A DNA stretch of 64,000 bases from Aggregatilineales bacterium (GTDB taxonomy: Bacteria; Chloroflexota; Anaerolineae; Aggregatilineales; Ch27). This document shows positions 34,615-42,520 of this stretch, piece by piece (the stretch's first letter is position 1; each line of letters starts with the position of its first letter). The notes beneath the pieces are model-generated. The model was not told the origin of the DNA. It made no database searches and saw only the letters and a list, made by a program, of their open reading frames with translations. A program made the position numbers and the translations under genes. Location of the stretch: NCBI GenBank assembly GCA_029976025.1, contig JARKNX010000130.1, positions 28,374 to 92,373 on the forward strand, read 5' to 3'.

Positions 34615-36245
34615 GCCGCGACGACCGAATCGTCATCACGCGCCAGGGAGCCAGCCGGCTGGGCGGCCTGGTTGGTGCTATCGCCTTCCTGATTGCGCTG
34701 GCGCTGCTCCTCTGGAATCGGGGCATGGCGCCGGCGGGCTGGGCGGCCCTCCTGGTCGCCCTGGCCGGCGGAGCGGCCTGGGTCTTTTTCGCCCCCGGCG
34801 AAGCGCGGGACCGGATCACAGGGCCGCAGGCTCGTCATCTGCTGGGGAGTCTGCTGCTGGTGCTGGTGCTGATCGCCGCCGTGATCGCCCTGTATACGGC
34901 CGTAGCCGGGAGTCAGATCGCGCTGGATATGACCCTGCCGCAGAGCTTCACCCTCAGCCCGCCGGTGCTGGACGTCCTGGCCCGGCTGGATCGACCGGTG
35001 CGGCTGACCGGGTTCTATTCGCCGCAAACGCTGGCGCTGCGCGACCATGACGACGCCATCTTCCACCTGTTTGAAGCGGCCAGCAACGGCCTGTTCAGCG
35101 TCGCTTATATCGACCCGACCGCCGATCCGCTGATGGCAAATGCCTTCGGCTCGAGGGTGGACGGCTCCGCCTACCTGACCTATCTGGACCCGGGGACCGG
35201 CGGGCCGGACCTGAGCGCCATCGAGGAGGTGAGTCTGGGCGCGGCGCAGGAGCGCGGCGTCGCCAACGCCCTCCTGCGGCTGATGGCAGCGGGGCAGTTC
35301 AAGGTGTACTTCACGACCGGCCACGGCGAGCCAGCTACCGGGGAGGCGACCTACGACAGCATATCCGGCATCTACGACGGGCTGGCCGCGCAGGGCATCC
35401 TGACCGACACGCTCAGTCCGGGCGTGCTGGCCGCAGGCGTCCCGGAAGATGCCACTGCTGTCATGATCGCCGGGCCGCGCAACCGCTTCACCCAGGCCGA
35501 GGTCGATGCGCTGGCCGCCTATCTGGATCGCGGCGGCGGGATGTTCCTGGCCGCTAACGCGCCGATTGCGCCGGAAGAAGTCTCGCTGGACGCAGCCGAC
35601 CCGCTGCGAGCCTACCTGCGCGACGTCTGGGGCCTGATCCCGCAGGATGACCTGGTCGTAGACGAGGTCAACAGCTATCAAAGCCCGGTCAACGTCCTCA
35701 GCACGCAGATTATCGACCACCCGGTCACGGCGCGGCTCAGCGAGGCGCTGCCGGTCGTGTTCTTCGCGGCGCGCTCGATTGACGGCGTGCCCTACGAAAA
35801 CCAGCCGGAGGCGCTGGCGCGAGTCGGACGCAACCCCATCCTGATCACCTCCAACGACGCCTTTGGCGAGACCAATCTGGACATGATCTGGAGCCAGGCC
35901 CGGTTTGAGCGCGATGCTGGCGATCACCCCGGCCCGCTGGGGCTGGCGGCGGTGGCGGAAAACGCCGATACCGGCGGGCGGATCGTGCTCACCGGCGACG
36001 CCGACTTTCTGCGCAACGCCAATATCGGCCTGTTCGGCAACCGCTACTTCTACACCGACGCTCTGGCCTGGCTGACCGAATTCTTCGAACAGGTGGAGAT
36101 CGAGCCGGTCAACGATCCCACCCGGCTGCCGATCGCTGTGACCGATGAGACGCTCAACCGCCTCTTCGCCCTGACGGTGCTCTTCCTGCCGGGCGCAGTG
36201 CTGGTTACCGGCTTCGTCGTGTGGAGCTGGCGCGGGCGGCGCTGA
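34611..36245 (+). CDS. GldG-like auxiliary subunit of the ABC-2 system
   Basis: A 544-residue protein with two N-terminal helices (about 18-60) and a third at about 77-98. A large extracytoplasmic ABC_transp_aux-like domain follows (SFTLSPPVLDVLARLDRPVRLTGFYSP; YFTTGHGEPATGE; DAVAVMIAGPRNRFTQAEVDALAAYLDRGGGMFL-like region), and a C-terminal helix at about 515-537 ends in Arg residues. This is the GldG/DUF4350 type architecture. It probably extends the permease on the outer face of the membrane. The ATG sits inside the stop of the permease gene. Confidence 0.88.
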   Translation: MSRDDRIVITRQGASRLGGLVGAIAFLIALALLLWNRGMAPAGWAALLVALAGGAAWVFFAPGEARDRITGPQARHLLGSLLLVLVLIAAVIALYTAVAGSQIALDMTLPQSFTLSPPVLDVLARLDRPVRLTGFYSPQTLALRDHDDAIFHLFEAASNGLFSVAYIDPTADPLMANAFGSRVDGSAYLTYLDPGTGGPDLSAIEEVSLGAAQERGVANALLRLMAAGQFKVYFTTGHGEPATGEATYDSISGIYDGLAAQGILTDTLSPGVLAAGVPEDATAVMIAGPRNRFTQAEVDALAAYLDRGGGMFLAANAPIAPEEVSLDAADPLRAYLRDVWGLIPQDDLVVDEVNSYQSPVNVLSTQIIDHPVTARLSEALPVVFFAARSIDGVPYENQPEALARVGRNPILITSNDAFGETNLDMIWSQARFERDAGDHPGPLGLAAVAENADTGGRIVLTGDADFLRNANIGLFGNRYFYTDALAWLTEFFEQVEIEPVNDPTRLPIAVTDETLNRLFALTVLFLPGAVLVTGFVVWSWRGRR

Positions 36246-36262
36246 AAAGCCCGCCCGACAGA

Positions 36263-36274
36263 GGGCTTAAGCCC
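36263..36274. repeat. Short palindrome GGGCTTAAGCCC
   Basis: A perfect 12-base palindrome just after the GldG-like gene, within AGAGGGCTTAAGCCCCTTGCC. It shares its core with the palindrome at 31160-31181. Confidence 0.4.
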
Positions 36275-36295
36275 CTTGCCCCCGATGTATCAGAG

Positions 36296-36324
36296 TTGAC
36301 CGGCGTCCCCGGGTCTGCTATGGT
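36296..36324 (+). promoter_or_regulatory. Promoter of the recombinase-like gene
   Basis: TTGACC (36296-36301) and TATGGT (36319-36324) are 17 bases apart, 42 bases before the start codon. An AGGAGGG box lies at 36351-36357. Confidence 0.65.
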
Positions 36325-36365
36325 AGAATAGAACGGATGTTTGTCTGGCTCAGGAGGGACACCCC

Positions 36366-37325
36366 ATGACCGACGCCCGCCAGCTCCCGCTGATCCCGAC
36401 CGAAGACGGCCTCAACCCGCCCCTGACGCGGGAAAGCCCGCTCTATCTGGCGATCACGCCGTTCCAGCAGTATCTCCGCCGGCAGGGCAAGACCCGCAAT
36501 ACCCTCATCGCCTTCACGTCCGATCTCAACCTGCTCATGGAGTTCGCCGGGCGGGACACCCCGCTCGGGGCGCTGACCACAGACGTCCTCAACCGCTACC
36601 TGGACTGGATCGAACACGGGCGGGGCATCCCCTACAGCCAGAAGAGCTACGCCCGCCGTGTGACCACGCTCAAAGTGTTCTTCGAATATCTCTACACGGT
36701 GGAAGTGCTGAACGCTAACCCGGCCAAAACCCTGCTCCAGCGGTCAGGTCAGGCCCCTCTGCCGCACGTCCTGACGCCGGAGCAGATTCGCGCCGTCCTG
36801 GCCCAGACGGCGCACCTCCGCACCGCTCATAAGCCGGACGCCCGTCCGGACTTCCTGGTCCGGCTGCTGCTGGATACCGGCATCAAAAAGGGAGAGGCGA
36901 TGGCCCTGGTCCCGGAAGATATCGACCGGACAGCAGCGGCGCCAGTGCTCAAGGTGCGCCACGACTCGCCCCGCACGCGCTACAAGGAGCGCGACATCCC
37001 GCTGGAGCGCGACCTGCCGCCGTTGATGGACGAATATCTGGAGCAGTACCAGCCCCGCCGCGACGGCAAGCCGGTCCTGTTCGACTGCACGCCGCGCAAC
37101 CTGGAATATGTGCTCAAGGACGTGGGCATCGCCGCCGGGATCACGGACTTTTTGCTGTCCTTCGTCGTCCTGCGCTGGTCCAGCGCCCTGCGCGATCTGA
37201 TGGCCGGCATGGAACCGGACCTGCTGCGCGAGAAGCAGGGCCTCAGCCGGATAAGCTGGTACGAGACCTATGGCAAATTACAGATCCTGATGGGCCGGAT
37301 GGTCGATGGGGAGAAAGCCCCATAA
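36366..37325 (+). CDS. Tyrosine-recombinase-like protein with degenerate active site
   Basis: A 319-residue protein with an N-terminal SAM-like core-binding domain (about 28-118) and a C-terminal integrase-type domain (about 135-310). Aligning by eye with XerD, Lys207 (YKERDIPL), Arg270 (VVLR) and the nucleophile Tyr302 remain. Catalytic Arg I is Lys174 (DTGIKKGE), the first box-II His is Val267, and the second His is Leu293. Three of six key residues are therefore replaced. It may bind DNA without efficient strand exchange, or act with an altered mechanism. It has its own promoter and stands alone; no attachment sites or mobile genes are adjacent, so it looks like a chromosomal gene and not part of an element. 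Confidence 0.82.
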   Translation: MTDARQLPLIPTEDGLNPPLTRESPLYLAITPFQQYLRRQGKTRNTLIAFTSDLNLLMEFAGRDTPLGALTTDVLNRYLDWIEHGRGIPYSQKSYARRVTTLKVFFEYLYTVEVLNANPAKTLLQRSGQAPLPHVLTPEQIRAVLAQTAHLRTAHKPDARPDFLVRLLLDTGIKKGEAMALVPEDIDRTAAAPVLKVRHDSPRTRYKERDIPLERDLPPLMDEYLEQYQPRRDGKPVLFDCTPRNLEYVLKDVGIAAGITDFLLSFVVLRWSSALRDLMAGMEPDLLREKQGLSRISWYETYGKLQILMGRMVDGEKAP

Positions 37326-37410
37326 AAATGAGCGGCGGGTAGCCGGGGTAAGGTGGGGCCGGATATTCAACGAGTGCTCATCTTGCGCCCGATTACATTC
37401 CATATAAAGC

Positions 37411-37440
37411 GCAAAGGCGTCCGGCAGCGGACGCCTTTGC
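37411..37440 (-). terminator. Strong hairpin after hsp20
   Basis: GCAAAGGCGTCCG and CGGACGCCTTTGC form a perfect 13-bp stem with a GCAG loop, 16 bases beyond the hsp20 stop. The flanks are weakly T-rich on both strands, so it may work bidirectionally. Confidence 0.72.
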
Positions 37441-37456
37441 TGAAAAAGGGCGGAGA

Positions 37457-37894
37457 TTACTTGCTCTTGATGGCGATCTTGCGCGGCTTGACTTCTTCCG
37501 TCTTGGGCAGGGTCAGGGTCAGCACGCCATTCTCGAACACCGCCTCGGCCTTGCTGATGTTGACCGGCGAGCCAATGGAGAGCACCCGCTCAAACCGGCC
37601 ATGGAAGCGCTCCTGGACGGAGTACTCGCGGCTTTCCTCGCGCGGGCGCATCTCGCCGCTGATCGTCAGGACGCCGTTCTCCAGAGTGATGTTGACATCG
37701 TCTTTGTTCACGCCGGGCAGCTCCATCTTGATCACGATGGCGTCCTCGGTCATGTAAGCGTCCATAGGCATCCGCCACAGGTGCTCACGCTCCTCGCGGA
37801 AGAAGCGGCGGGTCAGCGGATCATCGAAGAAGCGGTCCATCGCATTATTCATTTCCTGCAGCTCACGAATAGGGTTCCAACGTACCAGTGACAT
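37457..37894 (-). CDS. Small heat-shock protein, Hsp20 family
   Basis: A 145-residue alpha-crystallin-type chaperone. The N-terminal segment MSLVRWNPIRELQEMNNAMDRFF is typical of bacterial Hsp20, and the alpha-crystallin domain (about 42-135) has MELPGVNKDDVNITLENGVLTISGE and the late ENGVLTLTLPK. The C-terminal IAI is the I-x-I tail used for oligomer assembly. It holds unfolding proteins in the cytoplasm for refolding. ATG at 37894 is preferred because AGGAGG lies 8 bases upstream. No CIRCE element is visible. Confidence 0.95.
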   Translation of the reverse strand: MSLVRWNPIRELQEMNNAMDRFFDDPLTRRFFREEREHLWRMPMDAYMTEDAIVIKMELPGVNKDDVNITLENGVLTISGEMRPREESREYSVQERFHGRFERVLSIGSPVNISKAEAVFENGVLTLTLPKTEEVKPRKIAIKSK

Positions 37895-38136
37895 TATGTT
37901 ATCCTCCTGCTCAGTCTCCCTGGGCATCATGTTTATGCTTATGTGATACTGCGCCGACATAAGAACAACATCAACGGGACATTAGAAATGCGTCAAAAAA
38001 AGAATTGCAAAGCAACCCGCCGGGGGGGACGGCGCAGCGGCGGTCCCATTAGCCGGGCCGCCTGCTAACCCTCGGGCATATTTCCGGGCGCTGCATACCA
38101 CCGGCGGCGCTTCTGGATGGGCGGGCGAGCCGCGAG

Positions 38137-39999
38137 CTAACGAGGAGCGGCCTGGGTTAAGGGGCGAATCTGGTATAGCGCGCCGTCGGCGAAGCCGCGC
38201 CGCCGGTAGTATTCCCGCGTGCCGACTGAGGAGATCACGGCCAGCCGGGCGTAGCCATGCTCGCTGGCAATCGTCGCCGCCCGCTCGATCAGGGTCGTGC
38301 CCAGGCCGATATGCTGGGCTTTGCCCGGCATCGACTCGCCGATGCCGACTGACTGCCCGTAGACGTGCACCTCGCGGATCATGGCCGCCCCGGCCAGCTC
38401 GTCCACAAGCGGGTCACCGGCCGGCAGGCTCAGCCGCAGGAAGCCGGCAATCTCCCGCGCCGCCGTAATCTGCTGCAAAAAGACTTCCTGCCCCGTGCTG
38501 GTGTCATACCACAGCTCATCCAGCCGCAGATCGTCCGGGCCGATCTGCCGCCCGCGCACCTCGCGGGCGCGGATGTCCGGCCCGCGCAGTCCCCGCGCCG
38601 CCAGCGCGCCTTCCACCAGCTCGCGGAAGTTGGTGATCCGGTTGCCGGTCAGGATATCGGTGGAGGGGATATCGCGCACAACGCGGGTCAGCCGGCAGTA
38701 TTCCGGCGTCTGCAGGAAGCACTCCGCCAGCAGGTCGAGCAGCTCGTCATGCGTATAAGGCCGCCAGGAGCCGTCCCGGTAGTGGCGCATCAGCTCGGCG
38801 CTTTCGATCAGTGAGCAGGGATAGAGCTTAAGCTCGTCCGGGCGGATAGCCGGGTCGGCGAACAGGCGGGCGTAGTCGGCCCGATCGGCCTCCGGGTCAG
38901 AGCCGTACAGGTTGGGCATCCAGTGGGCATGGATTTTGAAGCCCGCCGCCCGCAGCAGGCCAATCGCCCGCCGGGTGGCGGCCACGTCGTGCCCGCGCCG
39001 GTTCAGCCGCAGCACGTCATCGTTCAGGCTCTGGATGCCGATCTGGACTTTGGTGCCGCCCAGCCGCCGGATGCGCAGCACCTCCTCCGGGTCAATGTGA
39101 TCGGGCCGGGTTTCCACGACCAGCCCCACACAGCGGCACGCTGCCGTCTCGTTGATCTGCTGCGCTTCGGCCAGCTCTGCCCACGTGGCAAACTCATCCA
39201 GCGGCGTGCGCGGACGCAATCCGCCGGTCACAGCTCGCGCCTCCCGTCGGGAGCGTTCCATCTCGGCCCGGTAGATATCCTGCACGACCTGGTTGTAGGT
39301 GCGCTCCAGATCGGCGCCGTCAAGGCTGACGGAAGATGTGTTGTTATCGGGGTGGAGCTGCGAACCCTCCCGCAGGGCGGCCTCGACCTCGGCGGCGCGG
39401 GCCCGGGCAAGCTCCGGACTCTGGCCGAAGTCATTCAGCGCGTCAAAGGCCCGCCGGATGAACCAGATCTGGTAGGTTTCCGGGTAAAACGACCAGGTCC
39501 CGCCCAGGATGATCAGCTCGATCTTATCCGTCGGGTGGCCGTTAATGTGGTACGAGTACAGGCGGGTGACGGTCTGCAGGTACGGATCAAAGCTGTTCTG
39601 CTCCGCGCGCATGGCGCCCGGCTCGCGGGAGAGGTAGCTCTTGGGCATACGCACGTCGCTGGGGCAGAAGATGCACTCCCCGGGGCATGGATAGGGCTTG
39701 GTCAGGATGGTGACCGGCGTCACACCGGAGACGGTGCGGGTCGGCTTGAGCCGGATGCGTTCCAGCACCGCCGGGTCGAACGGCGGCAGGCCATGAGTCC
39801 CGGCGTAATGCCGGTAGGCGCGGACGATATCCTCCCGCCTGAAGAAGCCGACGCCGTCCTTGGGGCAGCGGGTCAGGGCGTTGTGGATTGTCTGCCGGTT
39901 GATCTCCGGCGCATCCAGCAGCGTTTGCAAAATGGTGAGCAGCGGCTCGCGGTAGGCTTCGAGATCCAGCTCCGGGCGGAAGTGGCGCTTGGAGGGCAT
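38137..39999 (-). CDS. Elp3-type tRNA U34 carboxymethyltransferase (radical SAM plus acetyltransferase)
   Basis: A 620-residue bacterial Elp3. The radical SAM cluster ligands are Cys105, Cys109 and Cys112 (CPGECIFC). Flanking family signatures are KPTRTVSGVTPVTILTKPYPCPG, LGGTWSFYPETYQ, RRLGGTKVQIGIQSLNDDVLRLNRRGHD and HWMPNLYGSDPEAD. The GNAT domain (about 480-620) contains QHIGLGTTLIERAATIASEHGYARLAVIS. It should add a carboxymethyl group to wobble uridines of tRNA from acetyl-CoA. Dehalococcoides, also in Chloroflexota, has a structurally studied Elp3 of this type. The ATG at 39999 has AGGTGAG upstream; an alternative start lies at 40065. Confidence 0.93.
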   Translation of the reverse strand: MPSKRHFRPELDLEAYREPLLTILQTLLDAPEINRQTIHNALTRCPKDGVGFFRREDIVRAYRHYAGTHGLPPFDPAVLERIRLKPTRTVSGVTPVTILTKPYPCPGECIFCPSDVRMPKSYLSREPGAMRAEQNSFDPYLQTVTRLYSYHINGHPTDKIELIILGGTWSFYPETYQIWFIRRAFDALNDFGQSPELARARAAEVEAALREGSQLHPDNNTSSVSLDGADLERTYNQVVQDIYRAEMERSRREARAVTGGLRPRTPLDEFATWAELAEAQQINETAACRCVGLVVETRPDHIDPEEVLRIRRLGGTKVQIGIQSLNDDVLRLNRRGHDVAATRRAIGLLRAAGFKIHAHWMPNLYGSDPEADRADYARLFADPAIRPDELKLYPCSLIESAELMRHYRDGSWRPYTHDELLDLLAECFLQTPEYCRLTRVVRDIPSTDILTGNRITNFRELVEGALAARGLRGPDIRAREVRGRQIGPDDLRLDELWYDTSTGQEVFLQQITAAREIAGFLRLSLPAGDPLVDELAGAAMIREVHVYGQSVGIGESMPGKAQHIGLGTTLIERAATIASEHGYARLAVISSVGTREYYRRRGFADGALYQIRPLTQAAPR

Positions 40000-40125
40000 G
40001 GCGGCGCTCACCTGACACGGAGTGGAAAGATCAGGGGGGCCGGGCTGGAGCAATTGCCCCAGCAAGCGGGATGTTGGAGGGTCATGCGGCGCTATCCTGA
40101 CTGTATTTTCAACCTTCTCCGTGTG

Positions 40126-40131
40126 ATTATA
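40126..40131 (-). promoter_or_regulatory. -10 box (TATAAT) upstream of elp3
   Basis: A perfect TATAAT on the minus strand about 127 bases before the Elp3 start. No -35 is recognisable in the GC-rich flank. Confidence 0.4.
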
Positions 40132-40348
40132 CCCGGCCCGCCGGCGTCTTCCCAGGGCAAGCGGGGCTGTCGAGCCAGCCGGCCTGTCCCATGCCGGATC
40201 CCGGTGCAGCTTTCATGGGCCTGCCGGGCCTGTTAGAGAATTAGACCTTAACCCATACGGAAGACAAACAACAGACTTAGTGAACCGCCTTACAATGAAG
40301 ATGCAGCGGTTCGCCGGGTAGATTTGTGGTATGAAACGGACGGAGGCT

Positions 40349-41134
40349 ATGAAACTCAGAAAAAATAGAATATTCCCGATCAGCTTCGGTCTTATTGTGG
40401 CCGTACTGGTTCTTTTGTTGCCAGCTCTGCCCGCCGCCGCCCAGGATGATGGGCGGCTGAACCCGCACCCGGCGGAGTATTATACAATCTACTGCCATCA
40501 CGACCTGATCGATGTGTACCGGGGGGACGGCCGCCTGCTCAACCGGCTGTCGCTGGCTACGGCGCTGGGCGTCAGCCCTTACGGCGGCACGCTGAATATG
40601 GGGTACGGCATGACCTTCAGCCGGAACGGCAACAACGTCACCATCAGCGGCAGTAACGGCAATCTGGCTCCCCAGCCTGGCTCCAAGAGCTTCAGCCTGA
40701 CCGAGTGCATCCAGCGCAACGGTGGATCGCCAATACCGGTTGTGCCGGCGCCCCCGGTCGCGCCCGCGCCTCCGGGCGGTTCAGCATGCACGTACATCGT
40801 CCAGTGGGGCGATACACTCTTCAACATCTCGCGCCGTCTGGGCGTCAGCATGGCGTCTATGATCTCGGCCAATAACCTGGTGAACCCCAACCGCATCTAC
40901 GCCGGGCAGCGGCTGATCGTCCCCGGCTGCATCCCGGCCCAGCCCGCCCCTCCGCCCGCTCCGCCGCCGACAACGCCCTTCCCGCCCGGCACACGGCTGC
41001 ATGTGCTCCTGCCCGGGCAGACGCTGTATCAGGTATCCCTCTGGTATAACGTCAACCTGCAAGCCCTGATCAACATCAACCACATCGCCAACCCCAACAA
41101 TATCCCGGCTGGCACGATGCTGATCATCCCGTAG
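40349..41134 (+). CDS. Secreted protein with two LysM domains
   Basis: A signal peptide (about 1-32, ending LPAAAQ) is followed by a small domain with two cysteines (about 40-120, IYCHHDLIDVYRGDG), a Pro-rich linker, and two LysM modules at about 148-194 (TYIVQWGDTLFNISRRLGV) and 216-261 (HVLLPGQTLYQVSLWYNV). LysM modules bind peptidoglycan or chitin-like GlcNAc chains, so the protein is probably wall-attached. ATG at 40349 is preferred since GGAGG sits just before it; an in-frame ATG at 40331 is possible. A terminator follows. Confidence 0.85.
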   Translation: MKLRKNRIFPISFGLIVAVLVLLLPALPAAAQDDGRLNPHPAEYYTIYCHHDLIDVYRGDGRLLNRLSLATALGVSPYGGTLNMGYGMTFSRNGNNVTISGSNGNLAPQPGSKSFSLTECIQRNGGSPIPVVPAPPVAPAPPGGSACTYIVQWGDTLFNISRRLGVSMASMISANNLVNPNRIYAGQRLIVPGCIPAQPAPPPAPPPTTPFPPGTRLHVLLPGQTLYQVSLWYNVNLQALININHIANPNNIPAGTMLIIP

Positions 41135-41154
41135 CCTTCGCATTCCTGACTCGA

Positions 41155-41188
41155 AGGGGCGTCCTCCTGCTGTGGGGACGCCTCTTTT
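41155..41188 (+). terminator. Rho-independent terminator after the LysM gene
   Basis: AGGGGCGTCC and GGACGCCTCT form a 10-bp stem with one mismatch, followed by TTTT. Confidence 0.78.
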
Positions 41189-41245
41189 GATTCGGGCTGC
41201 CATCCGGTATACTGGCCGCCTGCCAGTCAAGTTACACAGGGCCTC

Positions 41246-42331
41246 ATGACCGCTTCCATCACACCCTTCACCCCGGCCACGCTCCGGCCACTGACCCTGG
41301 GCCGCTTCACGATCGAGTCGCCGCTGGCGCTCGCCCCGATGGCCGGCTACACCGATTACGCTTACCGCCACCTGGTCCGGCTGCTGGGCGGATGCGGCCT
41401 GCTCTATACGGAGCTGATCAGCAGCCAGGCTATCCACTACGGCAACCGCAAGACCTTTGAGCTATTCACCTGGTCGGAGGACGAGCAGCCAGTCTCAGTG
41501 CAGCTTTACGGCAGCGATCCCGCCGTGATTGCCGATGCGGCCCGATCGGTGGTGGATCGCGGGGCGACTATTGTCGATATCAATATGGGCTGCTGGGTGC
41601 CCAAGCTGGCCGGACGCGGCTCCGGCGCCGCCCTGCTGCGGGACGTGGAGACGGCGGCGCGGGTGGTGGAAGCTGTCGTACAGGCGGTGGCTGTGCCGGT
41701 CACGGTCCAGGTGCGCAGCGGATGGGATCCCGGTCACCCGACGGCGATCGAATTTGCCCGCGCTGCTGAGGCCGCCGGCGTCCGCCTGATCGCGGTGCAC
41801 GCCCGCTACGCCCGGCAGGCTTTCGCCGGGCAGGCTGACTGGAGCATAATCCGGCAGGTGAAAGAAGCGGTGGGCATCCCCGTGCTTGGCAATGGCGATG
41901 TTATCACCGCCGCCGACGCCGCGCGGATGCTGGCCGAGACCGGCTGTGACGGAGTCATGATCGGGCGGGCGGCGCGCGGAGCGCCGTGGCTCTTTCGCCA
42001 GATTGAGCACGAGCTCCGCACCGGGGAGCCGCTCCCCCTGCCCGATCCGGCCGAACGGGCGGCTATCGCCCTGCACCACACCCGGCTGGCCGTGCAAACC
42101 CTGGCCCTGCCGGAGCCAATCGCGATCCTCGAGCTGCGCAAGCACTACACTCGCTACCGGCTGGATGTGCCCGGCGCGGCGGAGATTCGCCGCCAACTGG
42201 TGCAGGCCGAAGCGCTGGCCGATGTCGAGCGTATCCTGCTGCCGCTGGCCGCCGGGGTGGATCCAGCACGATCGGCGTGGGTCACCTGGGAGGTGGAAAG
42301 CGGGGAACAGGCAGCCGGGAGTGGGCGGTAG
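41246..42331 (+). CDS. tRNA-dihydrouridine synthase
   Basis: A 361-residue Dus enzyme that reduces uridines in the tRNA D-loop using FMN and NADPH. It shows LALAPMAGYTDYAYRHLVR, the catalytic Cys116 in INMGCWVPKLAGRGSGAALLRD (Trp replaces the Pro usually found after the Cys), and the FMN-phosphate loop in GNGDVITAADA and GVMIGRAARGAPWLF. The length and motif spacing fit the DusB-like group. The last 20 residues are variable. Confidence 0.93.
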   Translation: MTASITPFTPATLRPLTLGRFTIESPLALAPMAGYTDYAYRHLVRLLGGCGLLYTELISSQAIHYGNRKTFELFTWSEDEQPVSVQLYGSDPAVIADAARSVVDRGATIVDINMGCWVPKLAGRGSGAALLRDVETAARVVEAVVQAVAVPVTVQVRSGWDPGHPTAIEFARAAEAAGVRLIAVHARYARQAFAGQADWSIIRQVKEAVGIPVLGNGDVITAADAARMLAETGCDGVMIGRAARGAPWLFRQIEHELRTGEPLPLPDPAERAAIALHHTRLAVQTLALPEPIAILELRKHYTRYRLDVPGAAEIRRQLVQAEALADVERILLPLAAGVDPARSAWVTWEVESGEQAAGSGR

Positions 42332-42520
42332 AGGAAACAGGGGGCGCGGGAGCGGGCCAGGTGCAGCCCGCGTCGTGTTTCATCAAATCGGAGCGAAGCC
42401 AGTCAGCCCATGCTGCCCGCCCCCGGCTTTCTCCCCCCTTCCTGCCCCCTGACTTGTCATCCGCCGGGTTGTTGGGTAGGCTTTTGACCGTGACCTGCAC
42501 AGATCAGAAATGGGGACCCT

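Noticed and set aside
34581..35927. 448-residue open frame on the minus strand
   Set aside because: It is antisense to the GldG-like gene, and its repeated short His/Gln/Arg words are typical of a shadow frame.
36366..37325. Integrase of an integrated mobile element
   Set aside because: No tRNA, direct repeats, excisionase, relaxase or phage genes flank it, and its catalytic residues are degenerate.
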